Of a stretch of 64,000 bases of DNA, positions 16,404-25,314 are shown one piece after another (the stretch's first letter is position 1; every line of letters begins with the position of its first letter). Origin of the DNA: a virus; the IMG/VR virus record IMGVR_UViG_3300013102_000002, positions 62,001 through 126,000 of that record, one strand, 5' to 3'. Made by a program: the position numbers and the translations under genes. Below the pieces are notes generated by a model. That model saw only the letters and a program-made list of their open reading frames with translations. It did not search any database and was not told the origin of the DNA.

Positions 16404-16625
16404 ATGGCATCTTCTAAATTTAATGGAATGTATGAATACATGGGTTTTGCTATTACTAATGACGGTGATGCTCATGAATGGAACATAGAGCCTATAGAAT
16501 GGGATCTGAGAGCCGTTGAACGGTTTAAGGGAGAAGCACCTATTCCAATAATTAAAACACTAGCAGCGGCTAAAAAATGGATTAGGGCTAATAGTGAACA
16601 ATATAGAGAAGCAGACTTTTTATAG
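16404..16625 (+). CDS. Small hypothetical protein (73 aa)
   Basis: ATG at 16404, 8 nt after GAGGCGG; an earlier in-frame ATG at 16386 lacks spacing to any ribosome binding site. The product has three tryptophans and an acidic C-terminus. No family recognised. A long inverted repeat at 16210-16260 (ATCATGAA/TTCATGAT) precedes it and a terminator follows. Confidence 0.66.
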   Translation: MASSKFNGMYEYMGFAITNDGDAHEWNIEPIEWDLRAVERFKGEAPIPIIKTLAAAKKWIRANSEQYREADFL

Positions 16626-16648
16626 AGGCCGAAAGGCTTCTTTTTTGT
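16624..16648 (+). terminator. Rho-independent terminator
   Basis: GAGGCC/GGCTTC with a GAAA tetraloop and TTTTTTG. The AT box of the next promoter begins at its T-run. Confidence 0.85.
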
Positions 16649-16693
16649 TTAATGAATAAATATATTGACAATACACAAATAAAGGTTTAATAT
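16648..16693 (+). promoter_or_regulatory. Box-type promoter of the polyvalent/methylase operon
   Basis: AT box TTTAATGAATAAATATAT, -35 TTGACA (16665-16670), 17 nt, -10 TAATAT (16688-16693); leader AATACATATTAA. Confidence 0.88.
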
Positions 16694-16738
16694 ATAGATA
16701 AGAAGTTAATACATATTAATTACATGGAGGTTTTACAA

Positions 16739-19060
16739 ATGGCTAGAACATATAACTATTACAATTTCAGAGACGCAAAGGTAAACATCGCTCATACGCT
16801 TATGGCGAAAGGTTGGGAAGTATTCGGTTATTCTGCTGATCAATCCGACAGCATGACAGATTATTACTGCCCAGCTCACTGGAACGGTGTGGCTTCTAAA
16901 AATGGTTATGTGTTACTGGTCGATGTTTCTTCTCTTAGTGATAGTGGCCGCACAGTTACAAAAAGATCATTTAACAGTACAACTAAAGACATCCAAAATA
17001 AAATTGCAAAACTTCAAAATATGACAACGGAAAAAGGTGCAAGCCAACAAGAAGAAGAATCTGCAAAAGCAGCAATCGAAAAATTGCTTGAAAAACAAAA
17101 TGAAGGTTGGACTGAAGAAGTTGTTGCAATCTATCCAGAATTTAAAAACGTTAATCCTTCCACTTCAAAATGGCACATTGAAAAAGATGGTGTTTTAGTT
17201 GATAAAGGTACGGGCATTGGTAAATTTTCTGATCTCCCGTATAACTGGGACGGCATAACAAAACACGAAGACGAAGACAAACAAAAAGCAATCAGCGCTT
17301 TTAATAAATTCATCTCCAGAATTGAAAAAATTGTAAATACTATCACTGTTACGGATGGTTCAGAAGTTGGATCTGCCGATGTTGAAACAATGCAGCTAGT
17401 GACTGAACGAGTAACAAAGACAGTGACAAGACCAGTACAAGTTGAAAAAGAAAATATCGAAATTGGTGACTATTTGAAATTTGCTCATCGTGGCGGGTTC
17501 TGGTTAGTAACAAATATTTATGAAGTGAACGGGAAAACCCGTATCTCTTATGAAAATGTAGGCAGTGAAAAAAGAGGATATCAACAATTGAAAAACTGCA
17601 CTAGATATTATGACCTGGAAGAAAGAATGCTCAAATCTATTCAAGAAGGAAAAACAGTTATTCATCAAATGACTACTTTCGACGAAATGACAGAAGTTGA
17701 AAAGTGGGTTAAGGTTGGCAAGACTCCTAGAGCAAGTAAAGAGGCCGTTACTGTTGATGCTGAAGAAGTTGTAACTGTTAACGAAGAAACGGCAACGGGC
17801 GAAACCGTAGAGACTTCTAACAGCGTTACAATGACAATCAATGAAGAATTGAACGGTATCGAATTGAAGTTTTCTAAAACCCTATCAGAAGAAGAACTAT
17901 CCACTCTATACGCTAATGGGTTTAAGTGGTCTAAACGCGGTGGAAAATGGTATACAAAGCAAACACCGGAGCGTCTTGAATTTGCTCAGACTCTCGTACC
18001 TTCTAACACTTCCAGCAGCGACAACGTAATAGAAACACAAGACACACAAGAAACGGCCTCAGAGACGGTTACAGACAGTCAGAACGATAACGTAATCTAT
18101 TATGAGTTTAACCAAAATGAAGCAGCAGAAACGAAACAAGAAGGTGATACAATGGATAATACATATGTCAACAACGATACGGATTACAATGTTAACGAAT
18201 CAATTCCTTTTAACTCTTTTGATGATATTTTTAATAAATTTGATAACATTGAAATTACAGCAGATCAAAAGGTTTCCGGTGAAGATTTGGAATTCTGTAA
18301 AGAACAAGAATACATTTATAAAGAATTGATCTCTAATTATAATGAATTCTATGAGCGTCTTCAGACTATAGGGGAGAAAGACAAAGAACACAGGAAAAAG
18401 TACGGAAGACAGTCAGGAACATACTTTCATGCTCAAAATACGGCCTATTATTGCTCAATGAGTAAATATGATTTTCAGGACGCAATAAACAAAATTAAAA
18501 ATTCTTTTATAGCTTGTGTGTGCGGTTATTTTGAAGGAAAATACAGTATTACAATTGATAGAGATAATATAATAAGTAAATATAAAGAATACATCAATTG
18601 TGATAATATTATTGATGAAATTCACGAACAAATGGGCGGACATAATTTCACAGAAAAGGCCGAACAAGAAATAAAAGCAAAATCTATCAATATTTTTAAA
18701 TATAATGATGAAAGAATAACTATTCGTAATAATAAATTAATCTTAAATGGTTACTTTGTTCGTCATGATTCAATTTGGAAAGATTATAGACTTACCAACA
18801 ACAAAGAATTCATCTTTAGCGCACTATCTCATTTTGACAATGGATCTGTGAAAATTAATCAAGAATTGTCAAATAAATATTGTGGTTATGATAACGAGAA
18901 AAAACCATCAAACTTTGAAAAGTATGAGACACAATCACTTAACAAAGTTAAATCAATTAAATTTTTGAAAAATGGAAAAATGGAAATCGAATTCACATCT
19001 AATCAAGTTGCTACTAAGTTTGCAAATGAATATTGCGGGTATAATCAACAATCAGCATAA
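16739..19060 (+). CDS. Large multi-domain polyvalent-type protein
   Basis: 773 residues; ATG at 16739 after GGAGG. The N-terminal block (about 1-180) has an aromatic-rich beginning and a WTEEVVAIYPEFKN segment. The region at about 205-300 contains EIGDYLKFAHRGGFWLVTN, an SH3/KOW-like strand set. Around 370-420 lies a small domain, GIELKFSKTLSEEELSTLYAN then WSKRGGKWYTKQTPERL, recurrent in proteins of mobile elements. A Thr/Glu-rich linker follows and the last 250 residues end with a degenerate second copy-like segment. It precedes a methylase-helicase fusion, as seen for polyvalent proteins that protect incoming DNA. Function inferred from context only. Confidence 0.75.
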   Translation: MARTYNYYNFRDAKVNIAHTLMAKGWEVFGYSADQSDSMTDYYCPAHWNGVASKNGYVLLVDVSSLSDSGRTVTKRSFNSTTKDIQNKIAKLQNMTTEKGASQQEEESAKAAIEKLLEKQNEGWTEEVVAIYPEFKNVNPSTSKWHIEKDGVLVDKGTGIGKFSDLPYNWDGITKHEDEDKQKAISAFNKFISRIEKIVNTITVTDGSEVGSADVETMQLVTERVTKTVTRPVQVEKENIEIGDYLKFAHRGGFWLVTNIYEVNGKTRISYENVGSEKRGYQQLKNCTRYYDLEERMLKSIQEGKTVIHQMTTFDEMTEVEKWVKVGKTPRASKEAVTVDAEEVVTVNEETATGETVETSNSVTMTINEELNGIELKFSKTLSEEELSTLYANGFKWSKRGGKWYTKQTPERLEFAQTLVPSNTSSSDNVIETQDTQETASETVTDSQNDNVIYYEFNQNEAAETKQEGDTMDNTYVNNDTDYNVNESIPFNSFDDIFNKFDNIEITADQKVSGEDLEFCKEQEYIYKELISNYNEFYERLQTIGEKDKEHRKKYGRQSGTYFHAQNTAYYCSMSKYDFQDAINKIKNSFIACVCGYFEGKYSITIDRDNIISKYKEYINCDNIIDEIHEQMGGHNFTEKAEQEIKAKSINIFKYNDERITIRNNKLILNGYFVRHDSIWKDYRLTNNKEFIFSALSHFDNGSVKINQELSNKYCGYDNEKKPSNFEKYETQSLNKVKSIKFLKNGKMEIEFTSNQVATKFANEYCGYNQQSA

Positions 19061-19072
19061 ATATAAGAATAT

Positions 19073-19109
19073 GGGGAATCGGTTTTCAAAAGACTGATTC
19101 TCTTTTATT
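19073..19109 (+). terminator. Partial terminator between the 16.7-kb and 19.1-kb genes
   Basis: GGGGAATCGGT/ACTGATTCTC with TTTTATT. It may set the ratio of the two large products, because no separate promoter is visible for the downstream gene. Confidence 0.7.
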
Positions 19110-19122
19110 GGAGGACAGATAA

Positions 19123-22100
19123 ATGTACCAAATTTCAAACATAGAAGTACCACAAAATAAGCGCAAAGAGATAAATGAAAAGATTCAATTCATGATTCAA
19201 AATGATTCTTGTTCTAAACATGGAATCACCAAGCAAAACATATATGACATGTACAGCGGTACGGGTGGATTACATGGTCTAGAATTTAAAGATTTTGATT
19301 CTTTTTACTCCTTCACTGAGGCTAAAAAATTGCGTGAAGTAGGGGAGTTTTTTACACCTCATTCATTGTCAAAGTTTTTAGTGAACTGTTTAAAGATTGA
19401 TCGGTTTCAATTAGTCGCAGATTTGACGGCAGGTAGTGGTAACTTTATTAATTGGCTTCCTAATCAGCAAAATGTATATACTAACGAATTAAATATAAAT
19501 AACTATAAAGTTATGAAATATCTTTATCCTGATATTAACGCAACATGTGGAGATATACGCGAATATAACCCAGGAATGACCTTCGATTGTATTATAGGCA
19601 ATCCGCCGTTTAATTTAAAACTGCACATCAATAGAACGGAATATCTGAGTCAGTTATACTATTGCATTAAAGCCCATGAACTTTTAAAACCGTGCGGAAT
19701 ACTAGCCTTAATTGTTCCAGTCTCTTTTTTGTCTGACGACTTCTCAGATGGTGGAATGATTAAACAAATGAATGATATGTATAACTTTATCCATCAAGTG
19801 GAGTTACCGTCTGATTCTTTTAAATCTAGCGGAGTCGATAAATTCCGTACAAAAATTATGTTCTTTTCTAAAAAGAGTGAACATGTAACAAATGATAATT
19901 TGTATAATACAAGCCTATCAATGTTAAGCGGAATTTCAGACTTAAACAGCAAATCAATTTATAATACATATATTCTACCAGTAATTGAACAAAAGGAAAA
20001 AATAAAACATAAATTATTCTTTGAGCAAGTACAGAATAACCAAAAGGAAAGTAAAAATAATTTAGAATTTCAGTCAAAAGTTAAAAAACACCTATTTGAT
20101 ATCAAACGATCAAAAAATATTAACAACAAATATGCCGCATGTATGGAACATGTCAATAAATATTACAATCAAGAAAAACCCGAAGGAATGAAGTTCGAAG
20201 AATGGGAAAAAGTTCGTTTAACGCCTAATAAAGTATTGTCATATCTCAAGCGAGTCTTAAAGAATCAACATAAAAATGAGCAGGATTGTATTAAACTGGT
20301 TAAGACCAATAGCGGATTAAAATTAAAGGGATACTCTCATAAGAAAAAAATATATCTGTCAAAATACACAGGATTAAAAGAAATAAGTTTTAATGACTTG
20401 ATTTTGAAAGGTGAATATCCATTTGAAGATCAAACCTATAGAAAATTATTGAATAGAAAAATGAAAGCATACAAACAGCAAAGTAAGCCATTTAAAGAAA
20501 TGCAGCAGAACAGTTATATTTCTGAATGGTTAAATTCATATAGGCTTAATGACTCTCTAAATGACCGTGTAATTGAGTTGAACAGCATTCAACGGGAAGA
20601 CATAGGGAAGATACTTCAGAAGCGTTACGGCTTGTTACAGTGGGATTGTGGGGGCGGTAAATCATTGGCAGCAATTGCTTATACTCAATACCATTTACAG
20701 CATAACAATGTTAAAAACATGTTTGTTGTTGCTCCAGCAATTGCAATTACTGGAACTTTTGAATCTGTTTTAGATAGTTACGGTATTCCATTTGTTAAGA
20801 TTGATTCATTAAAAAGTATTGCAAGAATTAAGCCTTCTGACATCGTTCTAGTGACGTTTAATATGTTAACCAAGTACCAAAGACATATTAAGAAATTCAT
20901 ACGTTTAAACGGGCGTAAAATTGGCTTAGTGCTGGATGAATCCGACAGTATAGCAACAATGACAAGCAAGAGAACAAAAGCAACTTTGAATGTATTTAGG
21001 AATGCAAAATATAAACTTTTGACTACGGGTACAAGTGTTAGAAATTCAATAGGGGAAGCATTTCCGCAATTTCAATTGCTCTTTAATTCATCGGTGAATT
21101 TTATTAATCGCTGTGAAGAAATTTATGTACAAGATAAAAAAACTAAAGAGCTGAAAACAGAACGAAATTCACACTATTTAAAGCCTTATCCGCAATATCA
21201 TAAAGGGCAAAAGTTATTTCAGGAAAGCCACATCCCAGAAAAAATAACTGTATTCGGCGTGTCGCAGTCAACACAACATATTTATAATTCAGATATCCTT
21301 AAAAATCTTATTGACTCTACAATTATCACTAGAACGTTTGAAGAAATTACGGGTAGATCTATTGCAAACAGATTTCAAGATACTTGCACATTTAATAACC
21401 ATGAATATACACTATATAAAAAAATTGTAGATGAGTTTTACGAAATGGCTAGGAATGTGCAGAGAACCGGAAACAGCCGAAAAGATAGAATGCTTAAAAT
21501 TATTCAGCAACTTAATATGCTTATTAGAAGTTGCAGTGCTGCACATTTATTTAAAGAATATAATGGTAGTGGTTATTCTTCAAAATTTAAAAAAGTTTTT
21601 ACTATGCTTAAGGAATGGGATAATGAGCCTGTAGTTATTGGATGTCGGTTCAAAAAGACAGTATACAGTTATGCGAGATATATTAGAGAACTTTTCCCAG
21701 AACGCAAATTATTTATTGTTACAGGTGAAGATATGAGCCTTAAGCAGCGCAAAGAAATGATTACAGAAATGAAAAAACATACAAATCCAATTATGGTTTG
21801 CACTCAGCAATCACTTTCAAGCAGCGTTAGTATAAATTATGTGAATAAAATTATAGTAACGGAATTAGCCTGGAATGGGGCCAGCCTACACCAATTTACA
21901 GCGAGATTTATTCGTTTTGATTCAGAAGCCGATAATAAAGAAATTCATTATGTAACATACGAAAACAGTATCGAAAGCAATTTACTTAAACTGATATTGA
22001 GTAAAGAAAAGCTTAATTTATTCATGAAGGATGACAACATAGATGACGAAGAATTATTTGAGCGTTTCGGCGTTGACTTTGACATTTTGAATATGCTAAT

Positions 22101-22164
22101 GACAAAGGAAAAGGATCAAGACGGATATACTAGATTGAACTGGGGTCAACAAGAAATTATTTAA
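19123..22164 (+). CDS. N6-DNA methyltransferase fused to superfamily 2 helicase
   Basis: 1013 residues. The N-terminal part has GEFFTP (about 74-79) and motif I VADLTAGSGNF (98-108), then motif IV NPPF (160-163), the signature of HsdM-like N6-adenine methyltransferases. After a lysine-rich linker, an SF2/SNF2-like motor follows: motif I DCGGGKS (about 507), DEAD-box variant LVLDESD (about 602), motif III LLTTGTS, and C-terminal motifs with QFTARFIRFDS. No target recognition domain or nuclease motif is evident. Such one-chain fusions occur in phages and are suspected to protect DNA during entry or to modify it during replication (DarB is an example in P1). ATG at 19123 after GGAGG. Confidence 0.85.
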   Translation: MYQISNIEVPQNKRKEINEKIQFMIQNDSCSKHGITKQNIYDMYSGTGGLHGLEFKDFDSFYSFTEAKKLREVGEFFTPHSLSKFLVNCLKIDRFQLVADLTAGSGNFINWLPNQQNVYTNELNINNYKVMKYLYPDINATCGDIREYNPGMTFDCIIGNPPFNLKLHINRTEYLSQLYYCIKAHELLKPCGILALIVPVSFLSDDFSDGGMIKQMNDMYNFIHQVELPSDSFKSSGVDKFRTKIMFFSKKSEHVTNDNLYNTSLSMLSGISDLNSKSIYNTYILPVIEQKEKIKHKLFFEQVQNNQKESKNNLEFQSKVKKHLFDIKRSKNINNKYAACMEHVNKYYNQEKPEGMKFEEWEKVRLTPNKVLSYLKRVLKNQHKNEQDCIKLVKTNSGLKLKGYSHKKKIYLSKYTGLKEISFNDLILKGEYPFEDQTYRKLLNRKMKAYKQQSKPFKEMQQNSYISEWLNSYRLNDSLNDRVIELNSIQREDIGKILQKRYGLLQWDCGGGKSLAAIAYTQYHLQHNNVKNMFVVAPAIAITGTFESVLDSYGIPFVKIDSLKSIARIKPSDIVLVTFNMLTKYQRHIKKFIRLNGRKIGLVLDESDSIATMTSKRTKATLNVFRNAKYKLLTTGTSVRNSIGEAFPQFQLLFNSSVNFINRCEEIYVQDKKTKELKTERNSHYLKPYPQYHKGQKLFQESHIPEKITVFGVSQSTQHIYNSDILKNLIDSTIITRTFEEITGRSIANRFQDTCTFNNHEYTLYKKIVDEFYEMARNVQRTGNSRKDRMLKIIQQLNMLIRSCSAAHLFKEYNGSGYSSKFKKVFTMLKEWDNEPVVIGCRFKKTVYSYARYIRELFPERKLFIVTGEDMSLKQRKEMITEMKKHTNPIMVCTQQSLSSSVSINYVNKIIVTELAWNGASLHQFTARFIRFDSEADNKEIHYVTYENSIESNLLKLILSKEKLNLFMKDDNIDDEELFERFGVDFDILNMLMTKEKDQDGYTRLNWGQQEII

Positions 22165-22207
22165 TGAGTAAATATATGTTGTAATGTGTAATAAATAATG
22201 ATAAGAT
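22160..22207 (+). promoter_or_regulatory. Box-type promoter overlapping upstream stop codon
   Basis: AT box TTTAATGAGTAAATATAT (its TTTAA contains the stop of the preceding gene), -35 TTGTAA (22179-22184), 17 nt, -10 TAAGAT (22202-22207). Confidence 0.75.
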
Positions 22208-22248
22208 AAAGATATAAATTTAATAAATATTACAAGGAGGCTCCCCCT

Positions 22249-22413
22249 ATGATCCAAGCAATCAGCAAAATTCTCCCTATTCCCAGCAAATCAAACTTTA
22301 CCAAGACTATGCAGCAAGAAACTAAACTCAAAAAGAAAATCAACAAACTAAACGAAACAGACGTTTATACGTCATTTGCTGAGCAACTAGGACTGGCTTG
22401 TAAATTCAACTAA
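22249..22413 (+). CDS. Small basic hypothetical protein (54 aa)
   Basis: ATG at 22249 after AAGGAGG. The product (MIQAISKILPIPSKS...) is basic with a central lysine-rich helix. No family recognised. It is the first gene after its promoter and is followed 28 nt later by the next start. Confidence 0.62.
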   Translation: MIQAISKILPIPSKSNFTKTMQQETKLKKKINKLNETDVYTSFAEQLGLACKFN

Positions 22414-22441
22414 ATAATAAATATACAGAGGAGTTTATATA

Positions 22442-22597
22442 ATGAAAACAAAAACAATCAAACTTGTGAAGCGTGACGGATCGGTTATCTTGAAATGCGA
22501 GGGTGATAACATGAAGGTGTTTGAACTTGCTACATGCTGTAAGCATGATATTATTTGTTCTTATGGTGATGTTGTGGAGATTAAGGTTAGTGCATGA
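22442..22597 (+). CDS. Small hypothetical protein (51 aa)
   Basis: ATG at 22442 after AGAGGAG. The product has two cysteines side by side (ATCCKHD) and beta-strand-like ends (TIKLVKRDGSVILKC). No family recognised. Its stop is followed directly by the next AT box. Confidence 0.62.
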   Translation: MKTKTIKLVKRDGSVILKCEGDNMKVFELATCCKHDIICSYGDVVEIKVSA

Positions 22598-22651
22598 TAT
22601 AATAAATAAATATAAAATAGTATTGCAATAAAATTTGATGTGTGCTAATAT
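22598..22651 (+). promoter_or_regulatory. Box-type promoter, box displaced upstream
   Basis: AATAAATAAATATAAAAT precedes -35 TTGCAA (22623-22628), 17 nt, -10 TAATAT (22646-22651). The box is about 7 nt further from the -35 than usual. Leader AATACATATTAGGAGG. Confidence 0.75.
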
Positions 22652-22688
22652 TATTACATAAGGTAATACATATTAGGAGGCGGTAAAA

Positions 22689-23087
22689 ATGGTGATTACA
22701 GCTAAATTCGCAAGTGTTTGTCCGGTTTGTTCTAGAGGTATCGAAGTTGGTTCCAGTGTAGAGTGGACTAAAGGCCAAAAAGCCAAACATTCGAAGTGCT
22801 GCAATAACCCAACCGTCAAAAGTGAAAATAGAATGGGGATGTCTCTTCCCGTAATCGGAATGAAGGTAAAATCTTTTCTCAATATTCAAATGAAAAACAC
22901 CTTATTAGGAACTACTCACGAAGGTGTTATTATCGGCTTTGATGATAAGTATCCTATAGTTGATTGGAGTATTGAGGGAGTAAAGCCAGAGGCTATACGT
23001 GTAATCAACGAAGAAAAATGCACCAGAGAGAAGAAAGCGCTTTGCATATTTGATATTGAAAACCGTAAACAACTTTACGTGGTCTAA
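22689..23087 (+). CDS. Zinc-ribbon protein
   Basis: 132 residues; ATG at 22689 after AGGAGGCGG. The N-terminus carries CPVC and a later CC pair (about residues 12-15 and 38-39), with a tryptophan between, a frequent arrangement in small phage zinc-binding proteins that use a stripped PARP-type or FLZ-like finger. The C-terminal part (KNTLLGTTHEGVIIGFDDKYPIVDW) is beta-rich, maybe SH3-like. It ends in a terminator. Confidence 0.68.
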   Translation: MVITAKFASVCPVCSRGIEVGSSVEWTKGQKAKHSKCCNNPTVKSENRMGMSLPVIGMKVKSFLNIQMKNTLLGTTHEGVIIGFDDKYPIVDWSIEGVKPEAIRVINEEKCTREKKALCIFDIENRKQLYVV

Positions 23088-23112
23088 GGGGAAGAAATTC
23101 CCCTTTCTTCAA
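23086..23112 (+). terminator. Rho-independent terminator
   Basis: Perfect 8-bp stem AAGGGGAA/TTCCCCTT with a GAAA loop, then TCTTC. The stop codon of the preceding gene lies at the stem base. Confidence 0.75.
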
Positions 23113-23133
23113 TTTGAATCTTGAGGTGGTTTT

Positions 23134-23331
23134 ATGAAGCCAAATAACTTAATTAATAGACAGGTGAAAATAACTGATCATGATTCCCCTTATTATGGTC
23201 ATTGGGGATACGTTAAAAATTATGATGGTGACTTATTTCATATATCAGGCGGTTCAATATCTACAGACAGCGGAGAGATAACGGCAATTTTTGACCGTGA
23301 TCAATTTAAAATCGTCAAAACAAAAAAGTAA
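23134..23331 (+). CDS. Small SH3/KOW-like protein, paralogue of 29438-29629
   Basis: 65 residues with GGTGG before the ATG. It shares NLINRQVKITDHDSPYYGHWG, the phrase GHWGYVKNYDG, FHISGGSIS and a terminal F-D/E-RDxFKI with the gene at 29438. The pattern of short strands with a central glycine suggests a KOW/SH3-like barrel. Function unknown; expression beyond the terminator at 23086 would be by read-through. Confidence 0.68.
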   Translation: MKPNNLINRQVKITDHDSPYYGHWGYVKNYDGDLFHISGGSISTDSGEITAIFDRDQFKIVKTKK

Positions 23332-23350
23332 CGGAGTGGACGGTGTAATA

Positions 23351-23476
23351 ATGGAGAATATAAGAGTTAATAACAATACTGATTATGAAAATGACCAATT
23401 TTTAGGCATATGTAAGTTCTGTCTAGAGGCTGCAATAATTGACGATATAGAGGTGTGCATACATTGTATCAAGTGA
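23351..23476 (+). CDS. Tiny zinc-knuckle protein (41 aa)
   Basis: ATG at 23351; the ribosome binding site is weak (GGAGTGGACGG). The product contains CKFC near residue 23 and CIHC near the C-terminus, spaced for one zinc ion. No family recognised. Confidence 0.5.
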   Translation: MENIRVNNNTDYENDQFLGICKFCLEAAIIDDIEVCIHCIK

Positions 23477-23534
23477 GTTAGAATAAATTCCGTTCTTGAT
23501 AAAAACAAGGTTTTATCAAATTCTAAATGAATAT

Positions 23535-23571
23535 TTATACGGCCCTTAATTTACAAGTGTCGTATTTTTCA
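23535..23571 (+). terminator. Rho-independent terminator
   Basis: ATACGGCCCTT/AAGTGTCGTAT with TTTTTC. Upstream at 23489-23517 the recurrent element appears as a palindrome, TTGATAAAA/TTTTATCAA. Confidence 0.7.
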
Positions 23572-23612
23572 TGAGAATATACATTTAAATGTATGAATAT
23601 TAGGACGGAAAA

Positions 23613-23656
23613 TTTAATGAATAAATATATACAAACACATAAAAGTGTGATACAAT
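23613..23656 (+). promoter_or_regulatory. Box-type promoter with weak -35
   Basis: AT box TTTAATGAATAAATATAT, -35 TATACA (23628-23633), 17 nt, -10 TACAAT (23651-23656). The -35 variant is the same as in the promoter at 898-942. Confidence 0.72.
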
Positions 23657-23690
23657 GTATTTATAAGGTAATACATAGGAGGCAATGAAT

Positions 23691-23876
23691 ATGAAATTTG
23701 AACGTGGAGTACCATACGAAATCAAGTATAAAGGCGTAAAGAAATCAAAGGTTGGAACGTATCTCTGTACAAGCGATGGAGTTAACATATTTTTTGATAT
23801 AAGCGGTGAATTTGGTGTAAGTGATGAATTTATCAAGAATCGGCATGTTGATATTGAAGAAATAGCGGACATTTAG
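23691..23876 (+). CDS. Small hypothetical protein (61 aa)
   Basis: ATG at 23691, 8 nt after GGAGG (the ATG at 23685 is too close). Beta-rich (YEIKYKGVKKSKVGTYL), acidic C-terminus. No family recognised. First gene of a series running to 24646. Confidence 0.66.
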   Translation: MKFERGVPYEIKYKGVKKSKVGTYLCTSDGVNIFFDISGEFGVSDEFIKNRHVDIEEIADI

Positions 23877-23908
23877 TGAATTACTCATTTCATAAGGAGA
23901 TGTTAACA

Positions 23909-24067
23909 ATGTTGAAAAATAAAAATCCTAAATTGTGGGCTTGCGCAAAAGAGATTTGCAGAATTAAGAATGAAGGAAAAACATTCAAAGATGTAAAGGA
24001 TTTAAGGAATTTCGTTAAAGAGAATAAATCTCTCTTGCCAGCAGTTGTTGATGGTTGGGCGGTCTAA
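23909..24067 (+). CDS. Small basic hypothetical protein (52 aa)
   Basis: ATG at 23909, 9 nt after AAGGAG. Lysine-rich and helical (MLKNKNPKLWACAKEICR). No family recognised. Confidence 0.64.
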   Translation: MLKNKNPKLWACAKEICRIKNEGKTFKDVKDLRNFVKENKSLLPAVVDGWAV

Positions 24068-24113
24068 ATGAAAGAGTGATTTCGTTTAATAAACATTGAA
24101 AGGGAGTATAAAT

Positions 24114-24278
24114 ATGAAGGATGAATTAATTATCACACTAAAAACAAACAATAGTTCTACAGACATTATGAATTTTGTAACTGCTGTAAATAAAACAAAT
24201 AGTCTGACTGCGCTAGTTTTACCAAAATTAGATGATAAAAATTATTTTGAGATTAGTGTCTATAAATTAAACACTTAA
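24114..24278 (+). CDS. Small hypothetical protein (54 aa)
   Basis: ATG at 24114, 8 nt after AAGGGAG. Alternating strand-helix-strand pattern (ELIITLKT... NYFEISVYKL). No family recognised. Confidence 0.64.
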   Translation: MKDELIITLKTNNSSTDIMNFVTAVNKTNSLTALVLPKLDDKNYFEISVYKLNT

Positions 24279-24391
24279 TAAAACCCGTCTTTCATAGCCT
24301 ATATTCACAACACACAGTCACAATAGCCCATTACTTACGCGATTTATTCAGATGTGTTACTATGGCAAAAAGAGCTATAGGAGGCGTTAAA

Positions 24392-24646
24392 ATGGCTTAC
24401 ACAACGTGTAGAGATGAGTTGTTGAAGACGGTCAGAACGTTAGTGAAGGATAAGGGTAAAAATGAATTTACACCTATAGAAGTCATATCCCTGATGATTC
24501 AAAATGGGTCTAATTATAATGTGAGAACGATACGAACACATATTGTATCTAAGTGCTGCATTAACGCTAACCAGAATCATGCTGAAGTATTTAATGATTA
24601 TAGGAGATTGGAAAGAGGAAAGTATGAGTTGGTTAATTTTAAATAA
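24392..24646 (+). CDS. Small winged-helix-like protein
   Basis: 84 residues; ATG at 24392 after ATAGGAGG (an ATG at 24362 has no ribosome binding site). The sequence TPIEVISLMIQNGSNYNVRTIRTHI followed by FNDYRRLERGKYELV has the helix-turn-helix plus wing pattern of DUF7669-like domains, which also occur fused to restriction enzymes. A DNA-binding role is likely; the target is unknown. Confidence 0.65.
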   Translation: MAYTTCRDELLKTVRTLVKDKGKNEFTPIEVISLMIQNGSNYNVRTIRTHIVSKCCINANQNHAEVFNDYRRLERGKYELVNFK

Positions 24647-24649
24647 AAA

Positions 24650-24690
24650 GTGAGTGCTTGGTGAGTAGATCACTGAGCACGTTTTTATTT
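24650..24690 (+). terminator. Rho-independent terminator
   Basis: GTGCTTGGTGA pairs with TCACTGAGCAC (one mismatch), then GTTTTTATTT, which runs into the AT box of the next promoter. Confidence 0.8.
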
Positions 24691-24735
24691 AATTAATAAA
24701 TATATATTGACAATACAATTAGTGGAGTGTATTAT
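24688..24735 (+). promoter_or_regulatory. Box-type promoter
   Basis: AT box TTTAATTAATAAATATAT, -35 TTGACA (24707-24712), 17 nt, -10 TATTAT (24730-24735); leader with AATACATAG. Confidence 0.85.
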
Positions 24736-24782
24736 TGTAGATAAGAAGAGGAAACACAATACATAGTGCGGAGGCGGTAAAG

Positions 24783-25013
24783 ATGATGAAAATTTCAGAG
24801 CTTATTGAAGTTTTACAAAAGATTGATCAAGATATGTATGTTGAGGTGGATACTCCGGTAAATCAAACATATCATATTCCTTATTCTTCTAGCAACGAGA
24901 TTTTTAAGGTTGAGGGGCTAGTGAAGAAGAGTATGGATAGATTTGTAATAAGCATTCGCTTCCCAGAAAATGTACAGGAATTAAACGCTCAAGTTAATTT
25001 AAGTAAAAAATAA
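24783..25013 (+). CDS. Small hypothetical phage protein (76 aa)
   Basis: Start 24783 (or the next codon, also ATG) after GGAGGCGG. The N-terminus MKISELIEVLQKIDQDMYVEV is a phrase common in uncharacterised phage proteins. Mixed alpha/beta; no enzyme motif. Confidence 0.66.
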   Translation: MMKISELIEVLQKIDQDMYVEVDTPVNQTYHIPYSSSNEIFKVEGLVKKSMDRFVISIRFPENVQELNAQVNLSKK

Positions 25014-25065
25014 GTAACGAAGATTTGATCAAATTTTAAATTTATTAGATAATGGAGGAATTTAT

Positions 25066-25248
25066 GTGGATGTTAGTCAGAAAGTGCTTAACATTACTTT
25101 TAGTATCGCTGCCGCCTATGTAGTTATTCGAATGGCATTAGATTTTTCTACTGACAACTTCAATCACTTAGTGATTAGAGCCGGACAACTCGCTTTTATT
25201 GCTGCCGTTTATTATTACACTACTTACAGATTAAAGAAAGACGGATGA
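25066..25248 (+). CDS. Small membrane protein (60 aa)
   Basis: GTG start at 25066, 7 nt after GGAGG; an overlapping ATG two bases upstream opens only a 19-codon frame. Two predicted membrane helices: about 7-25 (VLNITFSIAAAYVVIRMAL) and 36-53 (LAFIAAVYYYTTYRL). Function unknown. Confidence 0.65.
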   Translation: MDVSQKVLNITFSIAAAYVVIRMALDFSTDNFNHLVIRAGQLAFIAAVYYYTTYRLKKDG

Positions 25249-25314
25249 TATGTTATCTTTGAATGAAATGTCAATTTCACATAAATCAAGGTATTCAAAA
25301 TGAAAATTTAGGTA

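Noticed and set aside
24392-24646. Restriction-associated function for the winged-helix protein
   Set aside because: Only the small domain is present, without nuclease; the similarity to DUF7669 is by pattern only.
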